A DNA stretch of 64,000 bases. Origin: Methylocystis sp. (GTDB lineage: Bacteria > Pseudomonadota > Alphaproteobacteria > Rhizobiales > Beijerinckiaceae). A model generated the notes under the pieces. It saw nothing but the letters and a program-made list of their open reading frames with translations. It was not told where the DNA came from and searched no databases. Shown piece by piece: positions 26,663-34,539 of the stretch. The position numbers and the translations under genes were made by a program. The stretch is from contig NZ_JAKFWS010000031.1 of assembly GCF_021731785.1 (NCBI RefSeq), positions 1 to 64,000 of the forward strand, read 5' to 3'. Each line of letters opens with the position of its first letter. The first letter of the stretch is position 1.

Positions 26663-26896
26663 TCAACGCTTTAGAAGCGTCGGATCATCTTTGTAGAGTT
26701 TGATCAGCTCGACCAAGGTTTCGATCCCGAAGTCGGTGAATGCCATCACGCCGTCGTCGCCGATCCCATAGACCCATATCAGGCCGTCTTCGGGCTCCAT
26801 TTCGGCGGCGACGTCGAACAGCCAATCCTCGTTTTCGCCGAGTTCCCTGGCGATGTGGCTGATCGTCTTGACGTGGGAGACTTTGTTGACATGCAT
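26663..26896 (-). CDS. Small IS66-associated ORF
   Basis: A 77-residue acidic protein (MHVNKVSHVKTISHIAREL, DWLFDVAAEMEPEDGLIWVYG, VMAFTDFGIETLVELIKL) whose ATG comes two bases after the transposase stop. I recall similar small proteins after IS66 transposases in alphaproteobacteria, so it is probably a passenger of that element; its function is unknown. The ORF track starts it further upstream, inside the transposase. Confidence 0.6.
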   Translation of the reverse strand: MHVNKVSHVKTISHIARELGENEDWLFDVAAEMEPEDGLIWVYGIGDDGVMAFTDFGIETLVELIKLYKDDPTLLKR

Positions 26897-26898
26897 GC

Positions 26899-27761
26899 TC
26901 AGGCCGCACGAGCGGAGACAGTCGGATATTGTTTCGCCCAGTTCCACGGCAGCAGCTCATCAAGCCGGTGCGCGGGATGGTCGGCGATGCGAGAGAGGAC
27001 GTCAGCGAGCCAGGCCTGAGGATCGACGCCATTCATTTTGGCTGTGACGATGAGACTATACATTGCCGCAGCGCGCTGCCCGCCGCGATCGGATCCGCAG
27101 AACAGCCACGATTTTCTTCCCAGCGCGATGCCTCTTAGCCCTCGTTCCGCAGCATTGTTGGACAAGCACACGCGTCCGTCTTCGAGGAACAGCGTGAACG
27201 CGGTCCAACGCTTGAGCATGTAATTGACAGCCTTGACCAGGTCGTGCCCGCGCGAGAGCCCGGCCGCCTGCTCGCGCAAATAGCCCCACAGACCATCGAC
27301 CAGCGGCCGGCTCAGCGTGCGGCGGACCGCCAGGCGTTCTTCGGCGCACTTTCCATTGATGGACCGCTCGATCTCGAACAGGGCGTCGATGCGGCGCACG
27401 ACCTCGATCGCGATCGGAGACAAAGGGATTTCCTTTTTGCCCGCTGCCTTGCGGCGCGCGTTCTCCTCCAGATCAGCCATGGCGAAGAAGGGGCGCCGCG
27501 CGTGCACCCAGCACGCCGCCTCCTTGACCGGGCCGGGCTTGCGGTCCGCCAGATAGAGCCTGTTGTAACCGTCATAGGCATCCGCCTGCAGGATGCCGGC
27601 ATATCCCGCCAGATGCGCCTGCGGATGCTCGCCCCGGCGATCGCGCGAGTAATAGAACATCGCCGCCGGCGGCCCGGCGCCGCCGAACGGATTGTCGTCT
27701 CGAACATAAATCCAGCACCGCCCGGTATCGGTCTTGCCTTCGGCCAGAACCGGCACGGTCG
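26899..27761 (-). CDS. tnpC: IS66 transposase TnpC, 3' exon
   Basis: The C-terminal 287 residues of an IS66 transposase: [73 protein letters not shown] and [25 protein letters not shown]. The catalytic Asp-Asp-Glu residues should be those in YDG, the upstream exon and the NNAAERG helix. Joining base 31607 to 27761 gives the normal family sequence [13 protein letters not shown] and keeps frame (790 + 863 = 1653 nt), so splicing would restore a 550-residue transposase. The ORF track start (27786) lies within the intron. Confidence 0.88.
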
Positions 27762-27874
27762 GGCGAGTAGGCCGAGGGACTTTCACCCCCGGCCTCTCTC
27801 AGGTAGGGTCGGGGACTGGCGCGCCGGCATTGATCAGCTCGCGACCGAACCACGTTTCCAGCCCCCGCCACGTC

Positions 27875-27907
27875 GAACGCAGCATGCGGTTTTCCCGCAC
27901 TACGCTC
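27875..27907 (-). ncRNA. Group II intron domain V, inner intron
   Basis: GAGCGTAGTGCGG-GAAA-ACCGCATGCTGCGTTC folds as a 33-nt hairpin with a GAAA tetraloop and a bulged lower stem, the layout of domain V, the catalytic core that binds metal ions in group II ribozymes. Confidence 0.75.
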
Positions 27908-27939
27908 TCCTGTTTGTTTCGCCTCAAGGATTATGGGAC

Positions 27940-29241
27940 CTATCGTGCCGGAGCGACTTTCGAAGCGGGCCTTACAACTCGGTAGCCGTTAAAAAGCTTC
28001 AGAGTTTGGTACAACCAACTCCTAGTCCATCGCGTCCAGCCGAAGCCCTGTCGGTTCTTGGCTCTCATCATGTGGCGCCTGATCTTCTTTTCAACCCAGT
28101 CCTTTACCATTCCGAAGCACTTGCTGGCGTGCCCCACCGCAAAGTAGTTCACCCAACCGCGCAGCACCGGATTGATCAACTTGACGATCCGATCAACCGG
28201 TTGCGATTGGTGGCGGCGGAACACAGCCTTGAGCTTCCGTAGCAGCGCTGTCCGCTTTTTGAGTTTGGGCGTGTAATGAGCACGCCATACACCTCGCAGA
28301 CTGCGCATGCGGCGGAAGTCGAACCCCAGGAAGCCGAAACTTTCGCCTCGGCATAGATCCACGATTCGACTTTTCTCTTCGTTGATTTCGACCTGCAGTT
28401 TGGCGAGCTCTTGCCGCAACCGCTTCTCCACCGCCGCCATCAGCCAGTCATGTCGCGGGTGGGCGTCGACCAAGATCACCAGGTCGTCCGCGAATCTCGC
28501 GTATTCGACAGAGGTGTACTTGCCGTAACGCGTGACCTCTTTCGCGCGCTCCAGCATCTTATCAACCTCCGTGAGGTAGATGTTGCTGAGCAGCGGCGAA
28601 GCGACCCCGCCTTGCGGAACGCCTTGCTTTCCGTTGGATTTGAGCATGACCTTCAGCAGGTGCATCACGTCGTCATCATCCACCCGCTCGGCCACCTTCG
28701 CCAACAACCGATCATGTCGGACATTGTCGAAATAGCTGCGCAGGTCGATATCTATAACGCGTGTTTTCTGCTGAACGATGGCTCGCGCCACACGGTCCAC
28801 CGCTTCGTGAGCTGTCCGGCGGGGACGGTATCCAAACGACCCCGGCTGGAAGTCTGCCTCGAAGATAGGTTCCAATATGAGTTTGAGCGCACCCTGTACC
28901 ACCCGGTCGCGGATCGAGGGAATCGAAAGAACGCGGACCTTGCCGCCATCTTTCGGAATTTCCTGTCTCCGAGCCGGTAACGGCACGTAGGAGCGTTCGA
29001 CCAGTTCGTCCGCTATCTGCGCGAGGAAAGCCTCTACGCCTTGCGCTTCGATGGCCTCGAAGGTCACGCCGTCACTTCCCGGAGCGCCTTCGTTCTCTTT
29101 GGCCAGCGCATACGCCTCGCGTAGCGTTTCCAGTTTGCAGATATGGACATACAGTCCCCAGAACTTCCAGGACGTCTCAGCCTTCGCCTTGACGTATATT
29201 CTCCGCCGCAGGTCTTGCAAATCGATGGACGCCTTTGTCAT
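27940..29241 (-). CDS. ltrA: Group II intron reverse transcriptase/maturase, inner intron
   Basis: A 433-residue RT with the finger-palm motifs GAPGSDGVTFEAIEAQG, RVLSIPSIRDRVVQGALKLILEPIFEADFQPGSFGYRP, LRSYFDNVRHDRL, PQGGVASPLLSNIYL, ARFADDLVILV (catalytic FADD in place of YADD) and FLGFDFRR. A group II maturase X domain follows (LINPVLRGWVNYFAVGHASKCFGMVKDWVEKKIRRHM). No HNH endonuclease domain is present. It should help its own intron splice and retrohome. All core motifs are intact, so it could be active. Confidence 0.92.
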   Translation of the reverse strand: MTKASIDLQDLRRRIYVKAKAETSWKFWGLYVHICKLETLREAYALAKENEGAPGSDGVTFEAIEAQGVEAFLAQIADELVERSYVPLPARRQEIPKDGGKVRVLSIPSIRDRVVQGALKLILEPIFEADFQPGSFGYRPRRTAHEAVDRVARAIVQQKTRVIDIDLRSYFDNVRHDRLLAKVAERVDDDDVMHLLKVMLKSNGKQGVPQGGVASPLLSNIYLTEVDKMLERAKEVTRYGKYTSVEYARFADDLVILVDAHPRHDWLMAAVEKRLRQELAKLQVEINEEKSRIVDLCRGESFGFLGFDFRRMRSLRGVWRAHYTPKLKKRTALLRKLKAVFRRHQSQPVDRIVKLINPVLRGWVNYFAVGHASKCFGMVKDWVEKKIRRHMMRAKNRQGFGWTRWTRSWLYQTLKLFNGYRVVRPASKVAPAR

Positions 29242-29755
29242 CTCGTCCTTGCCTTCCTTATGGTCGGAGACTTCACAAACAGCAGGGCCCCTTTGCTCCG
29301 CGGACGTTATTCCGCTTCATCGCTCATACGGACCCATCCGCCACCCTCTCGTCTTCGATCGATTTCCCGGTTGGGCCGGTTATACGATCTACCCTGCTCC
29401 GGTGATTTCGCACCGGGACGAGGAGGGCTTCTCCAGTTGCTCGGCATGTCCTTGCCACCGTGCTGTCGCTTCCACCCCGCCGAAGTAAAGGAGCCGCTTC
29501 GGTCAGATTTCGGCTCCCCATGCTGCCTTCGCCCTACGGTTGCAGGCTCGACCTTCGGGGTTACTCACTTTCGAGGCCACTTTTGCGTTCACTTTCATTA
29601 CGGCCCGGTGACTCGTGATCTCCCCAGGGGAGATCTTGTCGATAGGCTTCAGAGTCTTGGTTTCCCGCCACCCTGCTATCCAAACTACGGGGCTTCTGAC
29701 TCTTACCCCGGCAGGTCTATCTCCTGCTGAACACGCCAGCTTTCGCTGGACACAC

Positions 29756-29788
29756 AACCGGGCGTGAGGCTCTCGCCTCACCCGGCTC
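29756..29788 (-). ncRNA. Group II intron domain V, outer intron
   Basis: GAGCCGGGTGAGGC-GAGA-GCCTCACGCCCGGTT is a near-perfect domain V hairpin with a GAGA loop. It is immediately followed by the GTGTG 5' end of the inner intron. Confidence 0.85.
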
Positions 29789-29791
29789 CCA

Positions 29792-31048
29792 TCAAGCGAG
29801 CCCGCCGCTTGCGCCAAGTTGCCAGTGCACAAACAATCTTGGGTTTTCGCGCGCTATCTTCGCGAGGAAAAGGCGCGCGCGTCCCAACCGATGGTGGAAG
29901 CGCTTGAACTTGCGTTTGATCCAGACGGCCAGCGTCTGATCGATATAGCGGACCACCGGATAGAGCGCGGAGCGCGTATATCGCCCGTAGTAAGCGATCC
30001 AGCCCCGAGTCATCGGGTTCAGTTCGCGAGCGACGTCGTCCAACGTCACCTCGGTTCGCTTACGCAATTTCAAGTCGCGGATCGTTGATCGCATCGCGTT
30101 CAGCGCAGGCTTGCTCACCGCCGGCGTAAACCCGCAGAACAGGTTCTGCGAGCGCGGGCCTTTTACGGATCGCGGCCTGAAGCAATATCCGAGAAAGTCG
30201 AACGCGACCGTCTCGTAATCGCCTTTTCGCCGATCGTCCTTGCAATAGACGATCTTGGTCTTCGAGGGATGCAGTTGCAGATGGCACTCCGCCAGTCGAG
30301 ACGCCAGCGCTTCTTTGACGATCCACGCCTCGTTCTCCGTCCGGCAGTGCACCAACCCGTCATCCGCATATCGACACCATCGCAAGTGCGGAAAGGCACG
30401 CGCCATCCAGAGGTCGAACGTGTAATGCATGAAGAGGTTGGCTAGGATCGGGCTCACAACGCCACCTTGCGGTGTGCCGCGTGTTCGCTCGGTCGTCGCA
30501 CCATCCTCTTGCAACATTGGGGCCGCCAGCCATCTTTCGATGTAGAGCAGCGCCCAAGGACACGTAACGTGTTTCCGGACAGCCCGCAGCAGCAACGCGT
30601 GGTCGATGTTGTCGAAGAGACCTTTGATGTCGAACTCCAGAACCCAATCATATTTCCAGCATCGCTCTCGCGTGACCCCAATAGCGTCGAGCGCGGATTT
30701 TCCGGGTCGATAGCCGTAGGAATCTGCCAGAAAGATTTCATCCAGAGCCGGTTCAATCATCTCTTTGACGACAGTCTGCGCCACGCGATCAGCCACGGTG
30801 GGCACTCCAAGGACCCGTTGGCCTCCACTCTTCTTCGGAATGGAGACGGCGCGCACCGGCGGCGGGAAATAGGCGCCCGAGCTCATTCGATTCCAGATCT
30901 TGTAGAGATTGCCCTTCAAGTCCGCTTCGAACTGCTCGATCGTCACTCCGTCGACGCCTGCTGCACCGTCCTTGGATCGCACTTGCAGATATGCTTCGTA
31001 CACTTGTCTCTTGTCGATCTTGAACGGCTTGCTTGGCGGGTTCATCAA
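29792..31048 (-). CDS. ltrA: Group II intron reverse transcriptase/maturase, outer intron
   Basis: A 418-residue RT, almost exactly RmInt1 IEP length. Motifs: GAAGVDGVTIEQFE, RVLGVPTVADRVAQTVVKEMIEPALDEIFLADSYGYRPGKSALDA, LEFDIKGLFDNIDHALL, GTPQGGVVSPILANLFMHY, CRYADDGLVH (catalytic YADD) and FDFLGYCFRPR. A short maturase domain ends the protein (LNPMTRGWIAYYGRYTRSALYPVVRYIDQTLAVWIKRKFKRF). No endonuclease domain is present, as in RmInt1-type introns that prime from nascent DNA. Its ORF lies in domain IV of the outer intron, before domain V. Confidence 0.92.
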   Translation of the reverse strand: MMNPPSKPFKIDKRQVYEAYLQVRSKDGAAGVDGVTIEQFEADLKGNLYKIWNRMSSGAYFPPPVRAVSIPKKSGGQRVLGVPTVADRVAQTVVKEMIEPALDEIFLADSYGYRPGKSALDAIGVTRERCWKYDWVLEFDIKGLFDNIDHALLLRAVRKHVTCPWALLYIERWLAAPMLQEDGATTERTRGTPQGGVVSPILANLFMHYTFDLWMARAFPHLRWCRYADDGLVHCRTENEAWIVKEALASRLAECHLQLHPSKTKIVYCKDDRRKGDYETVAFDFLGYCFRPRSVKGPRSQNLFCGFTPAVSKPALNAMRSTIRDLKLRKRTEVTLDDVARELNPMTRGWIAYYGRYTRSALYPVVRYIDQTLAVWIKRKFKRFHHRLGRARLFLAKIARENPRLFVHWQLGASGGLA

Positions 31049-31606
31049 CGTCCTCCTGTCGCCAGTTGCGTTAATGGTCCGCCGGCCTGATCCAACCCCT
31101 TCGCTCCGGCTCCATTACGAGCCCTCATCGCTACTACGAGTTGGTCCGTCCCAGTGCTCCGCTTCGGTACTCTCGCCTCACGGTCTTCTCCGCTTGGGCT
31201 TCTCCCTTTACATCGGAGCGACTGGTTCCTGCAGTTCCGCGGCGACGCCCGCATCCGATTCACGCCCCCTCAACGCCGGTCGTCGCTCGCCCGGTCATCA
31301 GGCATCTGGCGAGCTGATCCCAGAGGGACGACACACCCCTGGTTTTGACGACGCTTTCCACGTAACGACGCTTCATCGGTGGGTTCATTTTCATTCGTCT
31401 CTCGGACGCTTACCTGCTCGAGGTGTTCCTCGAACTTTGTCTCCAACGCTCACGACCGCGCCTCTTGAACGCAGCCGCTTGGAGTGGTTTGAGACCTGCT
31501 CCTGAAAGCCGATCCCGAGGGGCCAACCCTCATCGTCGCCGCAGCTTGTGCGCACAGAAATCTCAGACCATTGCGATCATCCTTCCTGTGCGCCTCTGCA
31601 GCACAC

Positions 31607-32396
31607 TATCGTCGCCATGCAGGCGTTCGGCCGCCATGACGTGAGTTTCTAGAAGGCGAAGGAGCGGATCGAGCGCCGTGCAGACCGAGCCCACCGCGTC
31701 GGCCATGGTCGACAGCGCGATCGGCACGCCTTCCAGCGCGTAGCGCTCGGCCTGACGGTTCAAAGGCTGGTGCTGACCGAACTTCTCGAACACAATCATC
31801 GCTAGGAGGCTCGCCCCCGCCCATCCTCGCGCGATAACATGGAACGGCGCTGGCGATTGGCTGATCTTCTCGCAATCCCGGCAGGTGAACTTCTCCCGAA
31901 CCGTTTCGATCACCTTCCACTGACGGAGCGTCGTTTCCAATGTGCGCGTCACATCCTCGCCAAGCTTACGCAGGCGAGCGCTCCCGCAGCATTCGCATGC
32001 CGTCGGCGGGTCGATCACCACGCGCTCACGAGGAAGGTGGTCGGGGAACGTATTGCGTTCGGGACGTTTGCGCGTAAATCCGGCGACCGTCGTCGTCATG
32101 GCGACAGCCTTTTCGGCCGCGATCTCGTCTTCCGTCGCGCCGGTTTCCAGCTCTTCGAAGGTGAGCGCTAGTTGATCGATCAGCCGCGCCGAGCGCTCCG
32201 ACCGCTGCCCGTAGACCTGACGCTCGAGTTTCGCGATCCGAAGCTTCTGCTGTGCGATCAGAGCCATATCTTCCGACGCTTTCGCGCGGGCGACCGCCAG
32301 TTCCGCGGCAACTTCCAGGCCATTGGTCTGCGCAACGGCCAGCGCCGCTTTCAGGGCGGCGTTTTCTTGGGCGAGAGCGGCGCGAGCGGCATCCAT
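31607..32396 (-). CDS. tnpC: IS66 transposase TnpC, 5' exon
   Basis: The N-terminal 263 codons (MDAARAALAQENAALKAALA; a coiled-coil leader; LRIAKLERQVYGQRSERSARLIDQLAL; a zinc-finger-like CECCGSARLRKLG ... FTCRDCEKI; and HVMAAERLHGDD). The ORF track carries on through the intron boundary for about 15 residues to a stop at 31563, which is not part of the transposase. An upstream in-frame Met at 32456 is possible but the coiled-coil leader begins at 32396. Confidence 0.88.
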
Positions 32397-32480
32397 GCGA
32401 CGAAGTGAATCATAACTTGCGTGATTTGAGGCGCCCAAAAATGCACGCAACCGCAATTTTTTCGACCCGATCCGCGCACG

Positions 32481-32828
32481 CTACCCGGCGCTCTTAGGCC
32501 GCCATGTCAGTTGCGGATTTCGCCAATCGATTCCTTCGAGCATGTACGCCATCTGCGCCGCCGAGATCGATACCGCGCCGTCTGACGCCGACGGCCATAT
32601 GAACTTTCCGCGATCCAGTCGTTTGGCGTAAAGCGATAGCCCGATGCCGTCGTGCCAGAGGATCTTGGCGAGATCGCCGCGGCGGCCTCGGAAAATATAA
32701 AGATCGCCGGCATGCGGATCGCGCTTCAGACATTCCTGGACCTGCAGCGCCAGACCCTGCATGCCGCGCCGCATGTCCGTATGACCAGTCGCAATCCACA
32801 CCCTGACGCCGCTCGGAATCGGAATCAT
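32481..32828 (-). CDS. tnpB: IS66 accessory protein TnpB
   Basis: A 115-residue protein of the IS66 Orf2 family: MIPIPSGVRVWIATGHTDMRRGM, GDLYIFRGRRGDLAKILWHDGIGLSLYAKRLDRGKFIWPS and YMLEGIDWRNPQLTWRP. The whole family signature is intact. It overlaps tnpA by four bases (ATGA) and precedes tnpC by 84 bp. TnpB is needed for IS66 transposition but its precise action is unclear to me. Confidence 0.93.
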   Translation of the reverse strand: MIPIPSGVRVWIATGHTDMRRGMQGLALQVQECLKRDPHAGDLYIFRGRRGDLAKILWHDGIGLSLYAKRLDRGKFIWPSASDGAVSISAAQMAYMLEGIDWRNPQLTWRPKSAG

Positions 32829-33205
32829 CGCCGCGACAGCGCCTTCAATACGCGCGACAACGCCGCCGTCTCGACATCAGCCCAGACGAGGATCCGGTCG
32901 CCCTCCGAAAGAACGATTTCCATCTGGCCGCGCGATCCCGAAGTGGAACCTTCTGCGGTGGTGTCCGACGCGATCGTCACCGGCAGTATTGGCGTGAGAT
33001 TCTTCGGCGCGGCAGGGTCGACGTCGAACTCTCGGCGCCAGGTGAAAAGCTGATTGGCGTTGAGTTCGTGCCGCCGCGCCACCTCGGCAATCGACGCGCC
33101 TTCTTCGAGGCTCTCATCGACGATCCGGCGCTTCTCGTCCCGGTTCCAGGACCGACGTTTGCGCCTGATCGGCGCCAACTCGCCGTCTTTGCCCACCGAT
33201 ATCAA
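32825..33205 (-). CDS. tnpA: IS66 TnpA, HTH accessory protein
   Basis: A 126-residue HTH protein of the IS66 Orf1 family: RSWNRDEKRRIVDESLEEGASIAEVARRHELNANQLFTWRREF, then a variable linker and MEIVLSEGDRILVWADVETAALSRVLKALSRR. The start is TTG at 33205 (or a GTG three codons on), six bases after a GTGTCCA...TGGACAC inverted repeat. It should bind the element ends. The same organisation is found in the second IS66 at 63175. Confidence 0.93.
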   Translation of the reverse strand: MISVGKDGELAPIRRKRRSWNRDEKRRIVDESLEEGASIAEVARRHELNANQLFTWRREFDVDPAAPKNLTPILPVTIASDTTAEGSTSGSRGQMEIVLSEGDRILVWADVETAALSRVLKALSRR

Positions 33206-33210
33206 CGATA

Positions 33211-33235
33211 GTGTCCATTTGTCTTAAGTGGACAC
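33211..33235. repeat. Inverted repeat before IS66 tnpA
   Basis: GTGTCCA and TGGACAC flank an 11-bp spacer just before tnpA. The second IS66 in the window has the same repeat with a 10-bp spacer, so the arms are conserved while the spacer varies. It could be an operator, an RNA hairpin over the start region or part of the element end. Confidence 0.6.
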
Positions 33236-33596
33236 GATCATCGAGCCACTCTTCAGACAGCTATCTCCAATATCGAGTTCAAAACCAGGCGGCCGCCGGC
33301 GAAGGGATACGAATGAAGTGGGGCAGGCGATTTTCTATGAGATGTTTGGCGATCCAATATCTAATCCCCATGGTTACAAGACTGAAGAGCTTGGCTCTGT
33401 TTCTGACGTAAGGGACGGGACCCATGATTCCCCCAAATACGTCGAGGAGGCGTATCCACTTCTGACCTCGAAAAACTTCACTTCTGGAAAGATAGTACTC
33501 CAAGGTGCAAATCAAATATCCAAGCGAGATTATGCCAACATCAACAAGAGGTCGAAGGTCGACATAGGCGATATTGTTATGCCAATGATTGGCGCG
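33236..33596 (+). pseudogene. hsdS: hsdS fragment inverted relative to the type I RM operon
   Basis: The plus-strand frame reads AIFYEMFGDPISNPHGYKTEELG, RDGTHDSPKYVEEAYPLLTSKNFTSGKI and NKRSKVDIGDIVMPMIG, the linker and second target-recognition domain of a type I specificity subunit. It shows no likeness to the complete hsdS at 37544. It has lost both ends: IS66 lies on the left, and at about 33596 the frame passes into the antisense of the AIPR gene. This is a relic of a second specificity gene fused by rearrangement. Confidence 0.75.
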
Positions 33597-34429
33597 TCGC
33601 CATCTAACGTCATCTTGTTGGACAGCGCCGTCACGCCGTTGTGGAAGAAGAAGAAATCGCTCCGCTTGTCGCCCAAGATTGTGCTACGAATGCCCTTGTT
33701 GACAACATTGCTTGTGCCAAGGCTTTGGCGCACGTTCTTTTGGAACAGCGTGCCATCCTTGATGCCCGGCAGCTTCACGCACTCCTTCAAAGGTAGTGCG
33801 GCAATTAGCACGGGCGTTCCCGCGACTTCGTGGTACATGTGCTTCACGCCCGCCAGCGGAAGTTTGTAGTTGATGCTGGGGTTGTCCGCTTCGATCGCGT
33901 AGTCGTAGCGCCGCCTCAGTTCGTCCGCGTCGATGACATGAATGGTGGCGTCGAACGCTTCATTTTCATTCAGCTTCGCTAATTCCTCTTGAAACGTCTG
34001 AAGATCATGCTGCGCCGCTTCGCTCAGCGTGCCTATCGTAATCAGTTCGAACGACACTTCGTAGTCTTCTTCCAGAGCGGCCGCCAATTCTGGAAGCTTG
34101 CGGGCAAGTTTCTGGTTTGCGACGTTCTGGAGCCGGGCGAGATCTTTGATTTGCACCCATGACGAGAAGACTTCGCGCAAGGGTTCTGCATCGAGCGTGC
34201 CGCTCTGAATGAACTTGCCTTGCACGATGCTAACCAAGGACTTGTCGTCGTCCACGATAAGCGCATCAATCTGCTTGTCGTCGGCACCGTCGGTAATGTC
34301 GTCGCGGGGTTCGTTCATGTCACGGAACAGGATGTTCCGAAGGTACCAAGCGACAAAGCGCTGCCCGTCATTGGGGAATCTTTGCTGAAAGTAGTCGGTC
34401 GCGATCTGCTTTTGAATAGGGTCATACAT
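33596..34429 (-). pseudogene. AIPR-family (abortive phage infection) protein, C-terminally truncated
   Basis: About 277 residues starting MYDPIQKQIATDYFQQRFPND. Features include DKQIDALIVDDDKSLVSIVQGKF, a nuclease-like segment, a middle region (ELITIGTLSEAAQHDLQTFQEEL) and the family motif KGIRSTILGDKRSDFFFFHNGVTALSNKM near the break. AIPR proteins are abortive-infection ATP-independent nucleases or modulators in phage resistance. The C-terminal half is replaced by an inverted hsdS fragment at about 33596, so it is presumably inactive. It is the distal gene of the type I RM operon (110 bp after hsdR). An upstream part of the ORF (to 34606) overlaps hsdR and is not family sequence. Confidence 0.75.
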
Positions 34430-34539
34430 GGCAAGGCCCCATAGCGGAGGTGGTTGGAACTTGGTTGGCTTAGTCCCCGGGTTGCTGAACCCAAATGATT
34501 CCAGCTGGAGCGCACGCAGGTCATCGATCTCGACGCAAA

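Larger units (their letters stand above)
27803..29755 (-). mobile_element. Inner group II intron inserted between domains V and VI of the outer intron
   Basis: It begins GTGTG at 29755-29751, directly after the CCGGTT that closes the outer domain V, and ends TAC at 27803, directly before the CTGAGAGAGG that starts the outer domain VI. It has its own RT gene and its own domain V (27875-27907). Ends of GUGYG and AY fit group II introns. Excision should be needed before the outer intron can splice, the definition of a twintron. Confidence 0.75.
27762..31606 (-). mobile_element. Outer group II intron (RmInt1-like)
   Basis: The 5' end is GTGTG at 31606-31602. After the RT gene comes domain V (29756-29788); domain VI lies about 2 kb further on, just before the 3' exon (GAGGCCGGGGGTGAAAGTCC... 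ending CTACTCGCC at 27762). Removing the inner intron gives 1892 nt, a length close to RmInt1, and joins domain V directly to domain VI. The 3' end is CC, not the usual AY; a single-base change near the end could explain that. Confidence 0.75.
26663..33235 (-). mobile_element. IS66-family element interrupted by a twintron
   Basis: The minus strand carries tnpA, tnpB and a tnpC split by group II introns, plus the small downstream ORF. The outer ends are not precisely defined; the tnpA side ends near the GTGTCCA...TGGACAC repeat at 33211-33235. Without the introns it would be about 2.7 kb. Confidence 0.75.

Noticed and set aside
31563-31606. Last 15 residues of the IS66 5' exon ORF
   Set aside because: These codons lie within the intron 5' end, so they are not transposase sequence.
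33228-33869. 213-aa ORF as a real gene
   Set aside because: A chimera of an hsdS fragment and antisense AIPR; no whole protein is expected.
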